Below, in pieces: positions 49,308 through 60,760 of a DNA stretch of 64,000 nt. The stretch lies in assembly GCF_963662255.1 (NCBI RefSeq), contig NC_085049.1:66387158-66451157 (forward strand), in the 5' to 3' direction. This stretch comes from Cinclus cinclus (lineage: Eukaryota; Chordata; Aves; Passeriformes; Cinclidae). The notes beneath the pieces were generated by a model. The model saw only the letters and a list, made by a program, of their open reading frames with translations, did not search any database and was not told where the DNA came from. A program made the position numbers and the translations under genes. The number at the start of each line of letters is the position of its first letter. The first letter of the stretch is position 1.

Positions 49308-49920
49308 GCACCCACCCGGGGACTCCTGGAGCAGGAGAACTTGGCCAGCCTGTCCCAGCCCTCTCCCTCCCCGCTGGGGCAGCCCTTCGGATGCCCTGAT
49401 CCAGCCGGAATCGCACCAGGGGCATGGGGAGCAGAGCCGGGCACTGCTCTGAGCTGGGCTGGAACTGTCCCCTGGGTGGCACCAGCAGGGCAGGAGGGAC
49501 CCCAGTGTCCCTCCCTGGACACTTCATCGTTGTTCGTGCTTGGATCCTCGGCATTCCTGCAGCCCCAGCCCGGCAGAGGGAGCAGGAGCAGCCCTGCAGG
49601 GCTCAGGACAGCTCCTGAGGATGCTGAGGAGGTGACAGTGCCATTTCTATCCCTGGATAGCCCCTGGGAGCAGGAGGAGGAATTGCTGGACATGGATTCT
49701 GCTCTGTTTGTTTAGGGCAAAACCAGAGGAGGGGCTGGAGCATCTGCAGGGATCTGAGCTCCCTGGAGTGCATGGCAATGGCTGCTGGCCCCAAATCCCA
49801 TTTATTCTGCTTGAAAACCCAGCCTGAGCTCCAGGGACACAGCAGGGCTGGGGCTCTGCCCACGCACTGGGCGAGCTTCTGCCAGCCTCTTCCCAATAAA
49901 ACCTGGAGAAGCTTGTTCCC
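49308..49920 (+). other. DENND6B 3' UTR with poly(A) signal
   Basis: The TGA ends at 49307. The first canonical AATAAA downstream is at 49895-49900 (tcttcccaataaaacc), giving a 3' UTR of about 0.6 kb free of CR1. The cleavage site, some 15-25 bases further on, is inferred. Confidence 0.7.
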
Positions 49921-50662
49921 GCAGGCTCTGCCAAGGTGGAATGCTCAGGAATGGGCCCTGCTGCTCTGTCCCTGCCTCCAGAGGCAGGTCCTATGCCCAG
50001 GATCCCTTCCTGCTTTGGGAATGGCTTTGCTGGGACCAGGGCATTGGCACTCCAGAACTGCATGGCCTTACCAGGGGCTCTGTGCAGAGGCAGAATTTTA
50101 GCTTAAAGAAACGGTTTGGGAAGGATGTGGCAGTCTGGAGGGGTGGAATCCAGCACCTCTGGACGTGGTGGGATTGTTGGATTGTTCCTGCCCTGAGGTG
50201 GGGCAGCTCACAGTGTTCCCAGTGGAAGCTGTTTTTAGTCCCTGCCCATTCTCTGGGCTGGTGCGGGGTTGGGGGGTTAAGGGGGTTTAGAGAGGGCTGA
50301 ACACTTCCTGAATTTTCCACTCCCACCCAGTGGGATACTGCCCCTGGGTGCTGGAGTAAGTGCTCCTGGGCCTGCTGGAGTAAGGAATTCTGACCAATAT
50401 CCTTCAGGATTGTGTATATCCTGCACACACCCTGGCTGTGTCCATGCAGGCCCCAAACCCTCTTGTGAAGTGGGAAATCTTAGTTTAAAAAATAACCCTG
50501 GAGCCAGACTGGGTCCTGGTTTGGAGGCTGGAGAGGTTTATGGGGTTGGGAATGGTTGTCTCTCTCTTGGTCACTTGTGGTCGAATCCTGGTTTTCTGGA
50601 GGGTTCACAGTGCCCAGACCAGCACCTGTGGGTGGCTATGTAGTCCCTCTGTCCTTCCTAAG

Positions 50663-50870
50663 GCATGGAATCACTGAGCCATTTGGGTTGGAAAAACCTT
50701 GGAGCCTGTTGAGTCCAACCATTCTCAGCATTGCCAGGGCCACCACTGACATGTCCCCAAGTGCCACATCCACAGGGCTTTGAAATCCCTCCTGGAGTGG
50801 GGACTCCATCATCTCTTGTAACTGTTCCTCAACAGTCCAAACTCCCTCCTTCAGGAATTCTCCCTCAGGG
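50663..50870 (-). mobile_element. CR1 fragment of an older subfamily
   Basis: Starts catggaatcactgagccatttgggttggaaaaacc, related to the copy at 3090. Confidence 0.7.
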
Positions 50871-50935
50871 ATATATTTCTTGCTTTGCATTCCTCCCAAG
50901 GAGGGCAGACCCCATCTCCTGCAACATCAATATTG

Positions 50936-51080
50936 CAGAATCCTGGAATGGTTTGGGTGGGAAGGGATCCCAGAGCCTCTCCAGTGCCACCCCTACCATG
51001 GCAGGGACACCTCCCACTGTCCCAAGTGCTCCCAGCCCCAATGTCTAGCCTGGCCTTGGACATTCCAGGCATCCAGGGGC
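50936..51080 (-). mobile_element. CR1 3' fragment
   Basis: Tip cagaatcctggaatggtttgggtgggaaggg; truncated after ggggcagccacagc. Confidence 0.8.
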
Positions 51081-51289
51081 AGCCACAGCTTCTTTTCCAG
51101 CTTCAGAGAGTCTGGGATTCCTCCATCCCTGTGGATCTGCTCTCTGCACAGAGCAGGGAGTGGAAGTTGGGGGGGGGGGGGGGGGGTCTCCAGCAGGGAG
51201 GACCTGCAGGTGTGGGACCTGCCCAGCCATGCCTGTGCCCTCCCCAAACAGCTCCAGGCACAAGGAGCCACATCCAGGGGGTCCTGCCG

Positions 51290-51390
51290 GGACACAGGGA
51301 CAGTGGGAGGTGTCCCTGCCACGGCAGGGGTGGCACTGGACTGGCTTTGGGGTCCCTTCCCACCCAAACCATCCCAGGATTCCCTGAGCT
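51290..51390 (+). mobile_element. CR1 3' fragment
   Basis: A 100-bp piece ending cacccaaaccatcccaggattccc. It is inverted relative to the copy 200 bp to its left. Confidence 0.75.
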
Positions 51391-51454
51391 GGTGGGTATG
51401 TGCAAATCCCAACGGGCTTTGGGCAGGCCCCAGGGAATGGGATGAGGTGGGAAT

Positions 51455-54400
51455 TTAGGGAACAGCCCCCAGGGAGTCATCGTAGAAAGCCTTGAGCCCC
51501 CCGGGCCTCTGCAAGGAGGGGCTCCGGGCCACCACGTCCCGGCGGAAGTTCTCCCTCATCCAGCCGTAGACCAGACTGTGCAGGAAGCCCTGCAGGGACG
51601 TGCTCAGGGCCTGGGGGACATAGGGACAGAGGGTCAGGGCTCCCGGTGCCCGCAGGCACAGCCCAGGCAGGGTGGCACAGGACACGGGGGAATTTCCTCC
51701 TGGTGTGGGCAATGAAAGCACATCCAGTCCCCGGGAAGAGCCAAAGGGTGAGATCCCAACCCAAAAACCAACGGGAAGAGCCAGGCTGGGCCCAGGGCAG
51801 GGCAGGCTCGTGCCCGGGGTGTCCCCATGGGCTGTGACAGCTCCCGCGTGAGATGGGGACAAATCCAGCCTGGGAGCCCTGGAAAAGGGGATTTACTCAC
51901 TGTGGACATGTAGAGGACAAAGAGCGAGGCAGGGCTGATGCTGGTGAAGGACAGGATGGTGAGGAGGAAGGCTGTGGGTGGGACACAGAAGGACATCCCT
52001 TGGTGGGACAGCCCCGTTGTGGCTGTCATAGGGCTGGAGGGCTTTGGGACACCCCCAATATGACCCTGCAGGGTTGCGGGTGCTGGGGACACCCTCAGTA
52101 TGACCCTGCAGGGCTGGGGAGCTTTGGAACACCCCGAATGTGGCCTTGCCTGGAGTCCAGCAGAGCAGGAAAACCAGCTGGAAGTGCAGCGAGGCTCTGC
52201 TGACGCTGCCGCCGCTCTTACCCCCGAAGCCGCCGTCCCTGTCCAGGCTGAGCAGCGGCAGCGCCGCGTTCCCACCGCACCGGAGCCGCAGCCGACGGTA
52301 CAGGAGCTGCGAGGCGGCCGGGGGTCAGGGGTCAGCGGGACCCCCCAGTTCCTCCCCCAGAGCCAGCACCTCACCGAACAGCAGCCGAACACCAGCAGCA
52401 GATACAGCAGGAAGATGATTTTCCCCTCCGCGTCCTTTCCCCCGCCAGACTGGAAGGCAGCGGGCAATGAGCGGGGCCGGTCCAGGCACCCCCGCGCCTC
52501 TCGAAGCCCCCTGGTCCCGCAGGGAGGGAGGGAGGGGCAGCGCCCACCTGGGAGCAGATGTCGTGGTTCGGGCGGATCAGGAGGAGGCAGCTGCAAGGAC
52601 AGGGCGGTGCTGGAGGTGCCAAAACCTCCCCCGGTGTCCCGGGAGCAGCGGCGATGCCCCGGGTAGGGGCCGGAGGGGCCGTACCTGGAGCAGTAAAGGC
52701 TGAAGGTGTCGTTGGAGCTGCGGCCGTGCCAGGGCACCACGGGCGCGATGTCGGTGGCGGAGGAGCCGCGGGTGAGCAGCTGCGCCAGGAGCGTCAGCGC
52801 CGGCACCAGCCTTGGGAAGGGAGGGAGGGAGGGAGGGATGTGCGAGTCCCGGGACATCCCGGCACGGCCCCGCCACTCTGAGCGGGCACCTACCAGGCCA
52901 GGACGTAGGGAATAACCTGCCAGGCGCTCTCCAGGCAGCGGCTCCACTCCTGCGGGAGAACCACCCTGAGCCGGGGCTGCAGGGGCGGCCGCAGCCGGGG
53001 GTCTCGCCAGGACGAGGGGAACCCCGAATTCCCGGGAAAAGGAGCTGCCCTGGACCGCCCCGCTGCTCCCGTATCCTGACGGGGCCGAGTGTGGCCAGGA
53101 GGATTCCCGGCCGTGGCCGGGCGAGGCACGGACCTGCAGTGCTGCCGGGGGCCGGGCTCGCCCCCCGAGGACGGTGCGGTGCGACTCGTAAGCGTAAACA
53201 AGGACCATGAGGAACGAGACGGTGTAGAAGGTCTGGGAGAGAGAGGGACAGCAGAGGGAAAGGGTCAGGGGATCCTGCTGTGTCCAGCACCTCCAGGGCA
53301 CCTTCACCTCCCTCTTCCCCCCGACACCACCCATTCCTCTTGCTCCACACGCCACACCCGCCGGCCCCCGGCAGACCTGTCCCAGTGCCCACCCTGAGGA
53401 GGGGACCCCAGGACAGTGTCCCCAGTGACTCCAGCCGGAGACGGGTCCCAGCTGTCCCCAGCAGTGTCCCCTTACCTTGGTCAGCATCCTCCCGTAGGGA
53501 CAAGCGGCGTAGGCGGGCACGGAGAGTGGGGCCGGCAGCAGCGGGATGGTTCCCGTGCTCAGCAGTGCGGTGGCACCCAGGAAGTCTGCCAGGGCCAGGA
53601 GGAACAGAGGGCACAGCTGGGGACAGGACACCGCGTTAGCTCTGCTGGCAGCAGCTCACGGCAGCGCCCACGGCCTTTCCCAGGCTCCCGGAGGCCGGGG
53701 CGAGTGCCGGATGCTGGGCACCCTGCACCTTCTGCCCCCCGCAAGGGGCTTTAAACGCGGTGTTGTCCCGGCTTTGAGTCGGGCTTAGCTGGGGCCAGAC
53801 CCAGCCCCGTGTCCCTTGGAGCCGGTGACACTCACCTGGATGTGGCAACATTGACACTTCCACAAGCTGGTGGCACTCACTTGGATATGGCAGCAGCGCC
53901 CCTGCCAGGACGTGACAGCTAGGACGGATCCGCTTCCCAGGAGGCTGGAGGGGACGGGGAGGATGATGAACATCCCGGCAGAGCCGCTGCCACCCCCAGG
54001 TGCCAGCCCAGGGCGAGGGACAAGGGACAGGACCCACCTGAGCAGCGCGGCCGGGAGGGTGACGCCCGTCAGCGCCAGGACCTGTGGGAGGCACGGAGGG
54101 AGCGCGGGCTCGGCCCACCGGAGCGGGGCCGCGCCGAGCCACCACAGGGGTGGGATATGGGACCCTGGGAACGGCCGGACTCTCTCCCTCGGCCGTCCCT
54201 GCCCAGAGCCGTGCCCAGGAACCGCAGCAGAGGCGGTGGCTGCACGTTTCCCTGCTTCTTTCTCCCGAGTTTTCCCGCTGAGATCTTCTCCTACATTTCC
54301 CTCTTCCTGCCAACCCTTCCGTGCATGTGGCCGTGGCCACCTCGGTGCGGTCCCCAAAGAGCTGCCCCAAGTCCCGCGTGGGGGGAGCTGCCTCGGGCGG

Positions 54401-54518
54401 GATTTATTGGAATGGCAACGCAGCGCTCAGCTGAGCCTCTCCCGGCCCTCCGGGGCATCCCGCACACCTTTACCTGGATGTCCGAGAGAGCCGGCGGCTG
54501 TTCCTGTGCTTTGGCCAT
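51455..54518 (-). CDS. Seven-transmembrane receptor-like protein, probable TMEM116 family (12 exons)
   Basis: Minus-strand exons, in transcript order: 54518-54474, 54081-54038, 53944-53881, 53616-53476, 53232-53134, 52949-52894, 52810-52685, 52590-52548, 52449-52375, 52306-52222, 51971-51901, 51610-51455. All introns are GT-AG and the product is 334 residues, starting MAKAQEQPPALSDIQ. Seven hydrophobic segments are visible: TGVTLPAALLRSLLGSGSVL, LCPLFLLALADFLGATALL, FYTVSFLMVLVYAYES, QVIPYVLAWLVPALTLLAQL, KIIFLLYLLLVFGCCSLLY, FLLTILSFTSISPASLFVLY and LQGFLHSLVYGW. A Cys just before segment 3 (ACPYGRML) and Cys residues in extracellular loop 2 could form the usual receptor disulfide; NDT in that loop is a glycosylation site. 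The LQGFLHSLVYGW ending and overall layout resemble TMEM116, but I cannot confirm the orthologue. The ligand is unknown. It is convergent with DENND6B. Confidence 0.8.
53836..53895 (-). repeat. 45-bp tandem duplication carrying a second splice donor
   Basis: On the minus strand tgccatatccaa|gtgagtgccacc (donor after 53881) is followed 45 bases later by tgccacatccag|gtgagtgtcacc (donor after 53836). The intervening 45 bases are open in frame and encode VSATSLWKCQCCHIQ, so use of the second donor would extend exon 3 by 15 residues that again end in CCHIQ. Confidence 0.75.
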
Positions 54519-54770
54519 GGCCGGCGGTCGGAGTCCGGAGCCTTCCCGACCCTTCCCCGGGATGGATGGAATGGAAGCTGGGAGCAGCTCGCGGCGCCGC
54601 TGCTGCCCGGGCTCGCTCCACGCCCGGCTGTGTGACACGGCCACAGCACAGCCGGAGGAACCTGCCCGGCCGGAGCAGGAGCAGCAGGAGCTTCCCAGAG
54701 GAGCAGCTGGCGCCGTGCCAGCCGCGGGGGGGAAAGGGATCAGCCCCCGGCGAGGGAGAGCCCAAATGAG
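54519..54770 (-). promoter_or_regulatory. Probable promoter and 5' UTR of the seven-transmembrane gene
   Basis: This is GC-rich sequence with many CpGs (for example ctcgcggcgccgctgctgcccgg) directly upstream of the minus-strand ATG, with no TATA box. The transcription start is not determined. Confidence 0.4.
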
Positions 54771-57282
54771 GGCTTGGATGCCCCTGGGCAAAGTGGGAAT
54801 GAGGGAACAGCATCGGGAGAGCAGCCGGGAGCTCCTTGTGCTGCTGGAGAGTCCAGGGGAGGCCCCGGAGCTGCTCCAGGGCTGGAGCCCCTCAGTTCCT
54901 AGGGATCCAGGCTGGGAGAGCTGGGAGTGCTCACCTGGACAGGAGAAGGATCCAGGGAGAGCTCAGAGCTCCTGCCAGGGCCTGAAGGGGCTCCAGGAGA
55001 GCTGCAGAGGGACTGGGGACAAGGCATGGAGGAACAGGACACAGGGAATGGCTTCCCACTGCCAGAGGACAGGGATGGATGGGATCTTGGGAACTGGGAA
55101 TTCCTGGCTGGGCTGGAATTGCCAGAGCAGCTGTGGATGCCCCTGGATCCCTGTCAGTGCCCAAGGCCAGGCTGGACATTGGGGCTGGGAGCACCTGGGA
55201 CAGTGGGAGGTGTCTCTGCCATGGCAGGGGTGGCACTGGAGGGGCTTTGGGGTCCCTTCCCACCCAAACTCTTCTGGGATTCTCAGGGCCAGACTCCTCT
55301 GCACCCACTCAGCTGCCTCACCACGACTGCAGGTGCAGGAATGAACCATTCCTGTCCTCACATTCCCAGGAACCTCAGGAGACCATGAGATACAGCAATT
55401 TTGTGATGGTTATACATCTAAGCATGTTCCAATACCCAGCAAAATATCTCCAAGCAATGCCCATCCTGCTCCTAGAAGACACCAGAGTCTCCTCCAACAG
55501 GAATTTTACCTTTATTTCAGGGATATTGGCTGAAGGGAGGGAGGGAGGGAAGGAGGGAGCAGAGGAAGGAATGGCACTGGGAGCTGCAGGAGGGTGACAG
55601 TGACAGGGAGCTGGGCACTCTTGCAGATGCTGGCCCGCAGCAGCTCCCTCATCTTCCTCTGTCAGTTCCTGACAGAAGGCACTAGGATGGATCCCTGTCC
55701 TCCCAGCTGGATCCTGCCCGGTCCCTGCTCTTCCAGCTCAATCCCAGGATTTCCTGCTCCAAGATGTGACTCCACATTGTCCCCCTGCTCCTAGCTGGGT
55801 CCTACCCCATTCCTCTGCCCAGCTGGCCCCACACAGGTCCCTACCACCCCTGGGATTTATTCCAGGTCACTCCATCCTGCAGGAGCAGAGGGAGAACAGG
55901 GATCCATCCCCTCAGCCTGAGAAATGAAGCCATAGCAGGAAGAGGCTCCACCTCCCTCTGGAGTTGTGGGAATGGCTCCAGGGAAAGACCTGGAGCCATC
56001 CCTGCCATTCCACAGGCACCTCTTGATTCAACATTTCCAAACTAGGAGCAAGGGACTGGGCTCTCCCCCGGCTGAGGCAGCACTTCCTGTTTGTTCCTTC
56101 AAACATTATTGGGACAAACTCTCCCATTCCCATCCAGTTCCCCCCTTCAGGGCAGCACCTGGATCCTGTTCCCAGTGGGAACATCCCTAGATGGAGCCCC
56201 ATGACAGGCTCTGTCCCCCTCCCAGCAGGAACAGGCTCTGCCTGGGACACGTCTTCCCTGAGGATTTTCTGGAGGAGAAATTGGCACCAAGGGCTGTGCT
56301 GGCCAGAGTGGAATCCAGGGAATTTGGCTGCTGACAGGACAGGACAGCCAAGGAGGAAGGGAGGGAAGTTCCAGGATCCCTGTCCTTGTCCCTGACAGTG
56401 CCAGGGGTGGCTGCAGCATTCCAGGATCCCTGTCCTGGGATCCTTCCCAAGGCTCTCCGGGCAGCGCAGCACCAGGAGCTGCTCCCAAACCTGTTTTTGA
56501 CTCAGCTCCAGGCCCCCCTGGGGTGTTAATCCAGACCTATCCTTGTCTCTGGGCTGGGAAAGCAGGAGCAGCTCCTTCCTTCCCAAGTCAGCATCACAGA
56601 GCAGCCAAACTTCCCTGGAACCCTCAAACACCAGGAGCTGGGCACTCATTTCAGCCTTTCCTCTGCATCCAGCTCCCAGCCAGGGCCAGGCACCTCAGAT
56701 TCCCACTCAGGATGGGAATCATTCACAGGGAGATCCTTTCTGCTTCCTGGAAGCCCTGATAACTCAGAGAGGATCCCTGAGGGAAGGAAGAGAGCCCGAG
56801 TCCCTGGATGAGCCTGCAGTTGCATCCACTAGTTAAATTTGGCTCTGGAAAAGAAAACTTTGGGGGAGATGCCCAAGATTTCCTGCACTGAGCCCCATCT
56901 TCCTGAGCCTTCTAGGGCCTGGTGTTATTTTAGCTCCACGTAAAGTGCTTCCCATCTTCCCTTTCATCTCTTGAGTCAGCTGCCTGGCTGGAGCTTGAAG
57001 ATCCAAGTGAATTCCACTCGATCCCATGCCTGAACAGGCAGGGATTTAAATCACCTTTAATTTAAATCACCTTTAAAAAAAAACCTCAGCACCTTCAATT
57101 CTATGGTTTTCAGATCAAGTCCCAGCTTGGAGCAAATTCCCACCACAGAGGCTTTGGGGGCAGAAAACTTGGCACAACCCCACTGCAAATTAGTGCTAAA
57201 AACACCAACTGGAGCCCAAATCCTAGAGAGCTCTGGGTGTGGCCGGGACTAGGTTTTGGAAAAAGGGAACAAACCCCACCCC
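54771..57282. other. Spacer and GCC1 3' region
   Basis: It contains the CR1 copy at 54830-55280 and then about 2 kb without a recognisable coding exon. The part nearest GCC1 is probably its 3' UTR. On the minus strand AATAAA occurs at 55511-55516 and 55856-55861 and could end GCC1 transcripts about 1.4-1.8 kb after the stop codon. Confidence 0.45.
54830..55280 (+). mobile_element. CR1 3' fragment, 450 bp
   Basis: It runs from gagctccttgtgctgctggagagtccagggg to cacccaaactcttctgggattc. Confidence 0.85.
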
Positions 57283-60068
57283 TCATCTCTTCCCGTGGAG
57301 CCACCAGGAGCCATGTGCCGAGCTCTTGGCGATGCTCATCTTCTCCTCGGGGCTGAAGTGCAGGATGGCCAGGATGGCCGTGAGCGTCTGCTGCCGGCCC
57401 CACGCGTCTGGCAGCGTGAGGAACCGGTACACCACGTTCTTCAGGTACTCCAGGTTGGCTCCTTCCCTGCTCTTATCCCGGCAGCTCTTCTGGATCTCAC
57501 CCCGCAGTGCCGCCACCTCCTCGCGGTGCTTGTCCTCCTCGGCCAGGGCCCTGCCCTGCAGCTGGTGCAGCTGCACCTCCAGCTGGTGCTTGTGCTTCCG
57601 CAGCGCCGCAATCTCCACCTCCTTGCGCGCCAGCTGCTCCGCGTACAGGAAGAAGGTGGGCTCAGAGCTGGAGCACAGCTGCAGCTCCTGCGGGAGGATC
57701 TCCGAGGAATCCTGCCTGGGAGCGTCCCCAGGAGCGCTGTCCCAGGAGCTCTTGTGGCCGTGGGGCAGAGTGAGGGCACGGAGTCGCTCCAGTTCGTGGT
57801 CCTTCTCGGCCAGCACGGCCAGCGCCCGATCCCGCTGCTTGTGCATCTCCTCCTCCAGGCGCAGCGCCCGCTCCCGGAACTCCAGCTGGCAGCGCTCCAG
57901 CTCCTGCCGGTGCAGCTGCTGCAGCTGCTGCAGCTCCTGCTGCTTGGCCTCCAGCTCCTGCCGCTGCTGCTTCTCCGCATCATCCATGGCCAGCTGGAGC
58001 AGCACGTGCTTGTCCCGCAGCTCCGCCAGCTGCTCCCGCGCCTCCTCCAGCTCCCTGGCCAGGCCCACGTCCTTGGTGGCCTTGCTCTTGAGCACCTGCT
58101 GCGCCCTCACCTTGTAGCGCTCAAACTCGTCCTTGAGCTGCCTCAGCTCCTGCTGGCAGTGCCTGCCTGGGGCCTTGTCCCCATTCCCGTCCACGGTGCC
58201 CAGGGGCAGCTCTTGCTCCCGCGGCTCCTCTGGGCCCTTCTCAGCCGCCACCTGCAGCAGCTTCCGTAGCTTCTCCATCTGCTCCTTGAGCACAGTCACA
58301 TCCAGGGTGGTCTCTTCCACGGGGACCTCGCCCAGGGAGTGGCTGGAGGCGGCGATGGCCAAGGTCTTGTTCTCCAGGTCCAGCTGCACGATGCGGTCCT
58401 TGAGCCTCTGGATGGTGCCCTGGTCCCTCTGCTTGGCCTTCTCATAGGTGCCCAGCAGCTCGGACACCTGGGCCACCTGGGCCTCCAGCTCGGCCACACG
58501 CTGCTCCTCCTGCTGCGAGCGCTGCCGCAGCTGCTCCTCAGCCTGGGCTGTCTGCAAAGGGACACGGCGGGGTTAGGGCAGCACCTGGCATCACACCTGG
58601 GGTCACACAGAGTCCCTGCTCTGCTCCAAACCAACAATGGGCCCTCCCCACCCCGGAAATCCTGCCTGAGACACCTCCCTTGTCCTGTTTTTTTGGGGAT
58701 TTGTGTGTTTGGAATCCTGGAATGGTTTAGATGGGAAGGGACCCCAAAGCCCCTCCAGTACCTCCCCTGCCATGGCAGGGACACCTCCCACTGTCCCAGG
58801 GGCTCCCAGCCCCTATGTCCGGCCTGGCCTGGGACACTTCCAGGGATCCAGGGGCATCCACAGCTGCTCTGGGCACCCTGTGCAATTATTTCAAACCTCC
58901 CAGCTTGAGGGACTGGGAAGGTGAATTTGTCCTGCTCCAGCCTCCCTCCCTGACAGCATCCCACAGAGAGCTGTTCCCCAGGATTGCCATCCCATCAATC
59001 CAAGCCAGGATGCTTTGGACTCTGAGAGACTGGGAGAGGCAATTTGGCTCCTCTAGCCCCAAACCCAGCTCCGATCCCTGGACACCACCCTCATTCCAAG
59101 CCAGGAATCACCTTTTTCATCTCCTGCACCAGCTGCAGCTGGAAGTGGTTCTTGAGGCTGGCCATCTCCTCCTGCAGCTCCTGGATCCGTGGGTCCACCT
59201 TGCCGTACTCTTCCCGCGCTCCCTGCAGCTCCCTCCGGAGCTCCTCCAGCTCCTGGCTTAGCTGCCGGACGTGCTGCTCCTGCTCGTAGCCCTGGGCTCG
59301 CTCGGCCTCATGCAGCTGGCGGTCAGCGGCACGGCGTGCCTCCCGCTCGGCACGCAGTAGCTCCTGCAGCTCACGCAGCATCAGCCCGTGGTCGCCCTGC
59401 TCGCGCTCGCGCTCGTGCTGCTGTGTGATGAGGCGGGCGCGGGTCTCGGCCAGCAGCTCCTGCAGCCGCCGCAGCTCGGCCTCCTGCCGCTCCGCGTCCT
59501 CCTGCGCCCGCCCCGCCACCTCCTCCAGCTCCTGCTTCATCTGCCGCCGCTCCGCCTGGTACGAGGCTTCCATGCGCGACTTCTCCTGCGTCACCGTGGC
59601 CAGCGCGCCTGTCAGCGTGGCCAGCTGGGCTTTCAGCTGCAGCAGGCGCCGCTCGGGCTCACCGGCGCCGCAGAGCTCGCCGCTCTCGGAGCTGCTCGGG
59701 TCCTCCGCTCTCTGGGGAGTGGGAGCTGCGGCTTTGTCCTCCTCATCCCCCTTGGCGCCGGTCACACTGGTCAGGCTGGCTGCAGTGTCTGCGCTGGCGG
59801 CCGTCCCTGCACTGTCCTCTGAGCTCTGGTCATCTCCAGAGTCCCTGGCTACGGGCGATGGCACTGCCAGGTCTCCCTCGTGGGACACGGAGAGTACCTT
59901 CAGGCTGGCTTCCAGCGCTTCCTTCTCCTTCAGGAGGCTCTTGTAGGCACGGACAACGTCCTTGAGCCGTACCTGGAAGCGCAGGAGCTGCTGCTTCTGA
60001 GTCTCTATGGTCTCCAGCAGCTCCTTTTTGCTGGGGCCGCCACCAAAGTTCATCCCAAACTTCTCCAT
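57283..60068 (-). CDS. GCC1: GCC1, GRIP and coiled-coil domain-containing protein 1
   Basis: GCC1 is a peripheral trans-Golgi golgin that tethers vesicles and binds Arl1-GTP through its C-terminal GRIP domain. Two coding exons, 60068-59112 and 58551-57283, join in phase 0 to 741 residues (human about 775). The start MEKFGMNFGGGPSKKELLET is the family start; the exon begins 10 bases upstream after a ccccccag acceptor. The N-terminal block includes RLKDVVRAYKSLLKEKEALE. An acidic Ser-rich linker (about residues 70-150) is followed by a long coiled coil rich in Glu, Gln, Leu and Arg (about 150-640). The end carries EPTFFLYAEQLARKEVE and the GRIP domain (about 670-730: REGANLEYLKNVVYRFLTLP and QQTLTAILAILHFSPEEK, with the conserved Tyr needed for Arl1 binding). 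The frame is intact. The intron contains a CR1 fragment. Confidence 0.95.
58708..58885 (-). mobile_element. CR1 3' fragment in the GCC1 intron
   Basis: Tip ttggaatcctggaatggtttagatgggaaggg; same orientation as the host gene. Confidence 0.8.
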
Positions 60069-60760
60069 GGGGGGGAATCTGGGGGAAAGCAGGGCAAGGA
60101 GAAAAGGCACCTTTGGCATGGGCAGGAGCATTCTCCTGGTCCTGCCAGGACACCAAATGGGCGGCAAGCATCACAAACACCACCCTGAGCACCCCCTTCC
60201 CAGGACCACCCTCCTGAACCCCTGCCAGGACCCATATCCTAACCTACCCAGGGCTTCCATACTGACCCCCTCGAGACCCCCATCCTGACCCCCCAAAAGT
60301 CCCACCCTGACCCTCCCAGGAACCCCATCCTGACCCCACCAGGACATGACCCTGACCCCCCAGGATACCTCTCTGACCCCTCACGCCAGAACCCCCTTCC
60401 TGACCCCTCTCGGGACCCCCATGCTGACCTCCCGGACATTCCCCAGACATCTCCCGGAGTCCCCCGGGCCCTCCACTGTCACCTCGTCAGGTCCACCCTG
60501 ACTCCCCAGACACCATCGTGACCCCCCCGGACACCACCCGGGCATCGTCACCCCCTAAGGTCCATCTTGACTCCCACCCCGATCCCTCCGGACGCCCAGG
60601 GCCCCGCAATTCTCATCCCCCCGGTCCTCCGGTCCCTCCTCACCTCCGGCCGGTTCCGCAGCGCCGCCACTTCCGGCGGAAGTCTCAGGGTGGGGCGGGG
60701 CAAAGGGCAGGGTTAGGGGCGGGGCTACACCCCAAATAAGGCGATGTGTGCGCGTGGCGA
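60069..60760 (-). promoter_or_regulatory. GCC1 untranslated exon 1, intron 1 and promoter
   Basis: On the minus strand an untranslated exon ends CCGGCCGGAG|gtgagg, with the donor at 60643. Its upstream side carries ACTTCCGGCGGAAGT at 60669-60683, a nearly perfect inverted pair of ETS (GABPA-type) sites, and GC boxes at about 60690-60725. Positions 60235-60625, inside intron 1, are a C-rich (sense G-rich) array. The exon boundary on the promoter side is unknown. Confidence 0.6.
60235..60625. repeat. C-rich array in GCC1 intron 1
   Basis: Units like cctgaccccccaggac, 18-25 bp each. The complement, which is the GCC1 sense strand, is G-rich. Confidence 0.85.

Larger units (their letters stand above)
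49921..51454. other. Spacer between convergent DENND6B and the seven-transmembrane gene
   Basis: It contains three CR1 fragments and an 18-base G run (51169-51186). The left half (49.95-50.65 kb) is unique with no coding signal. The 3' UTR of the minus-strand gene must end somewhere here, but no clear AATAAA on the minus strand was found close to its stop. Confidence 0.5.

Noticed and set aside
51634..53631. 665-codon minus-strand open frame
   Set aside because: It runs through introns of the seven-transmembrane gene. The real exons inside it are in different frames and are joined by clear GT-AG introns.
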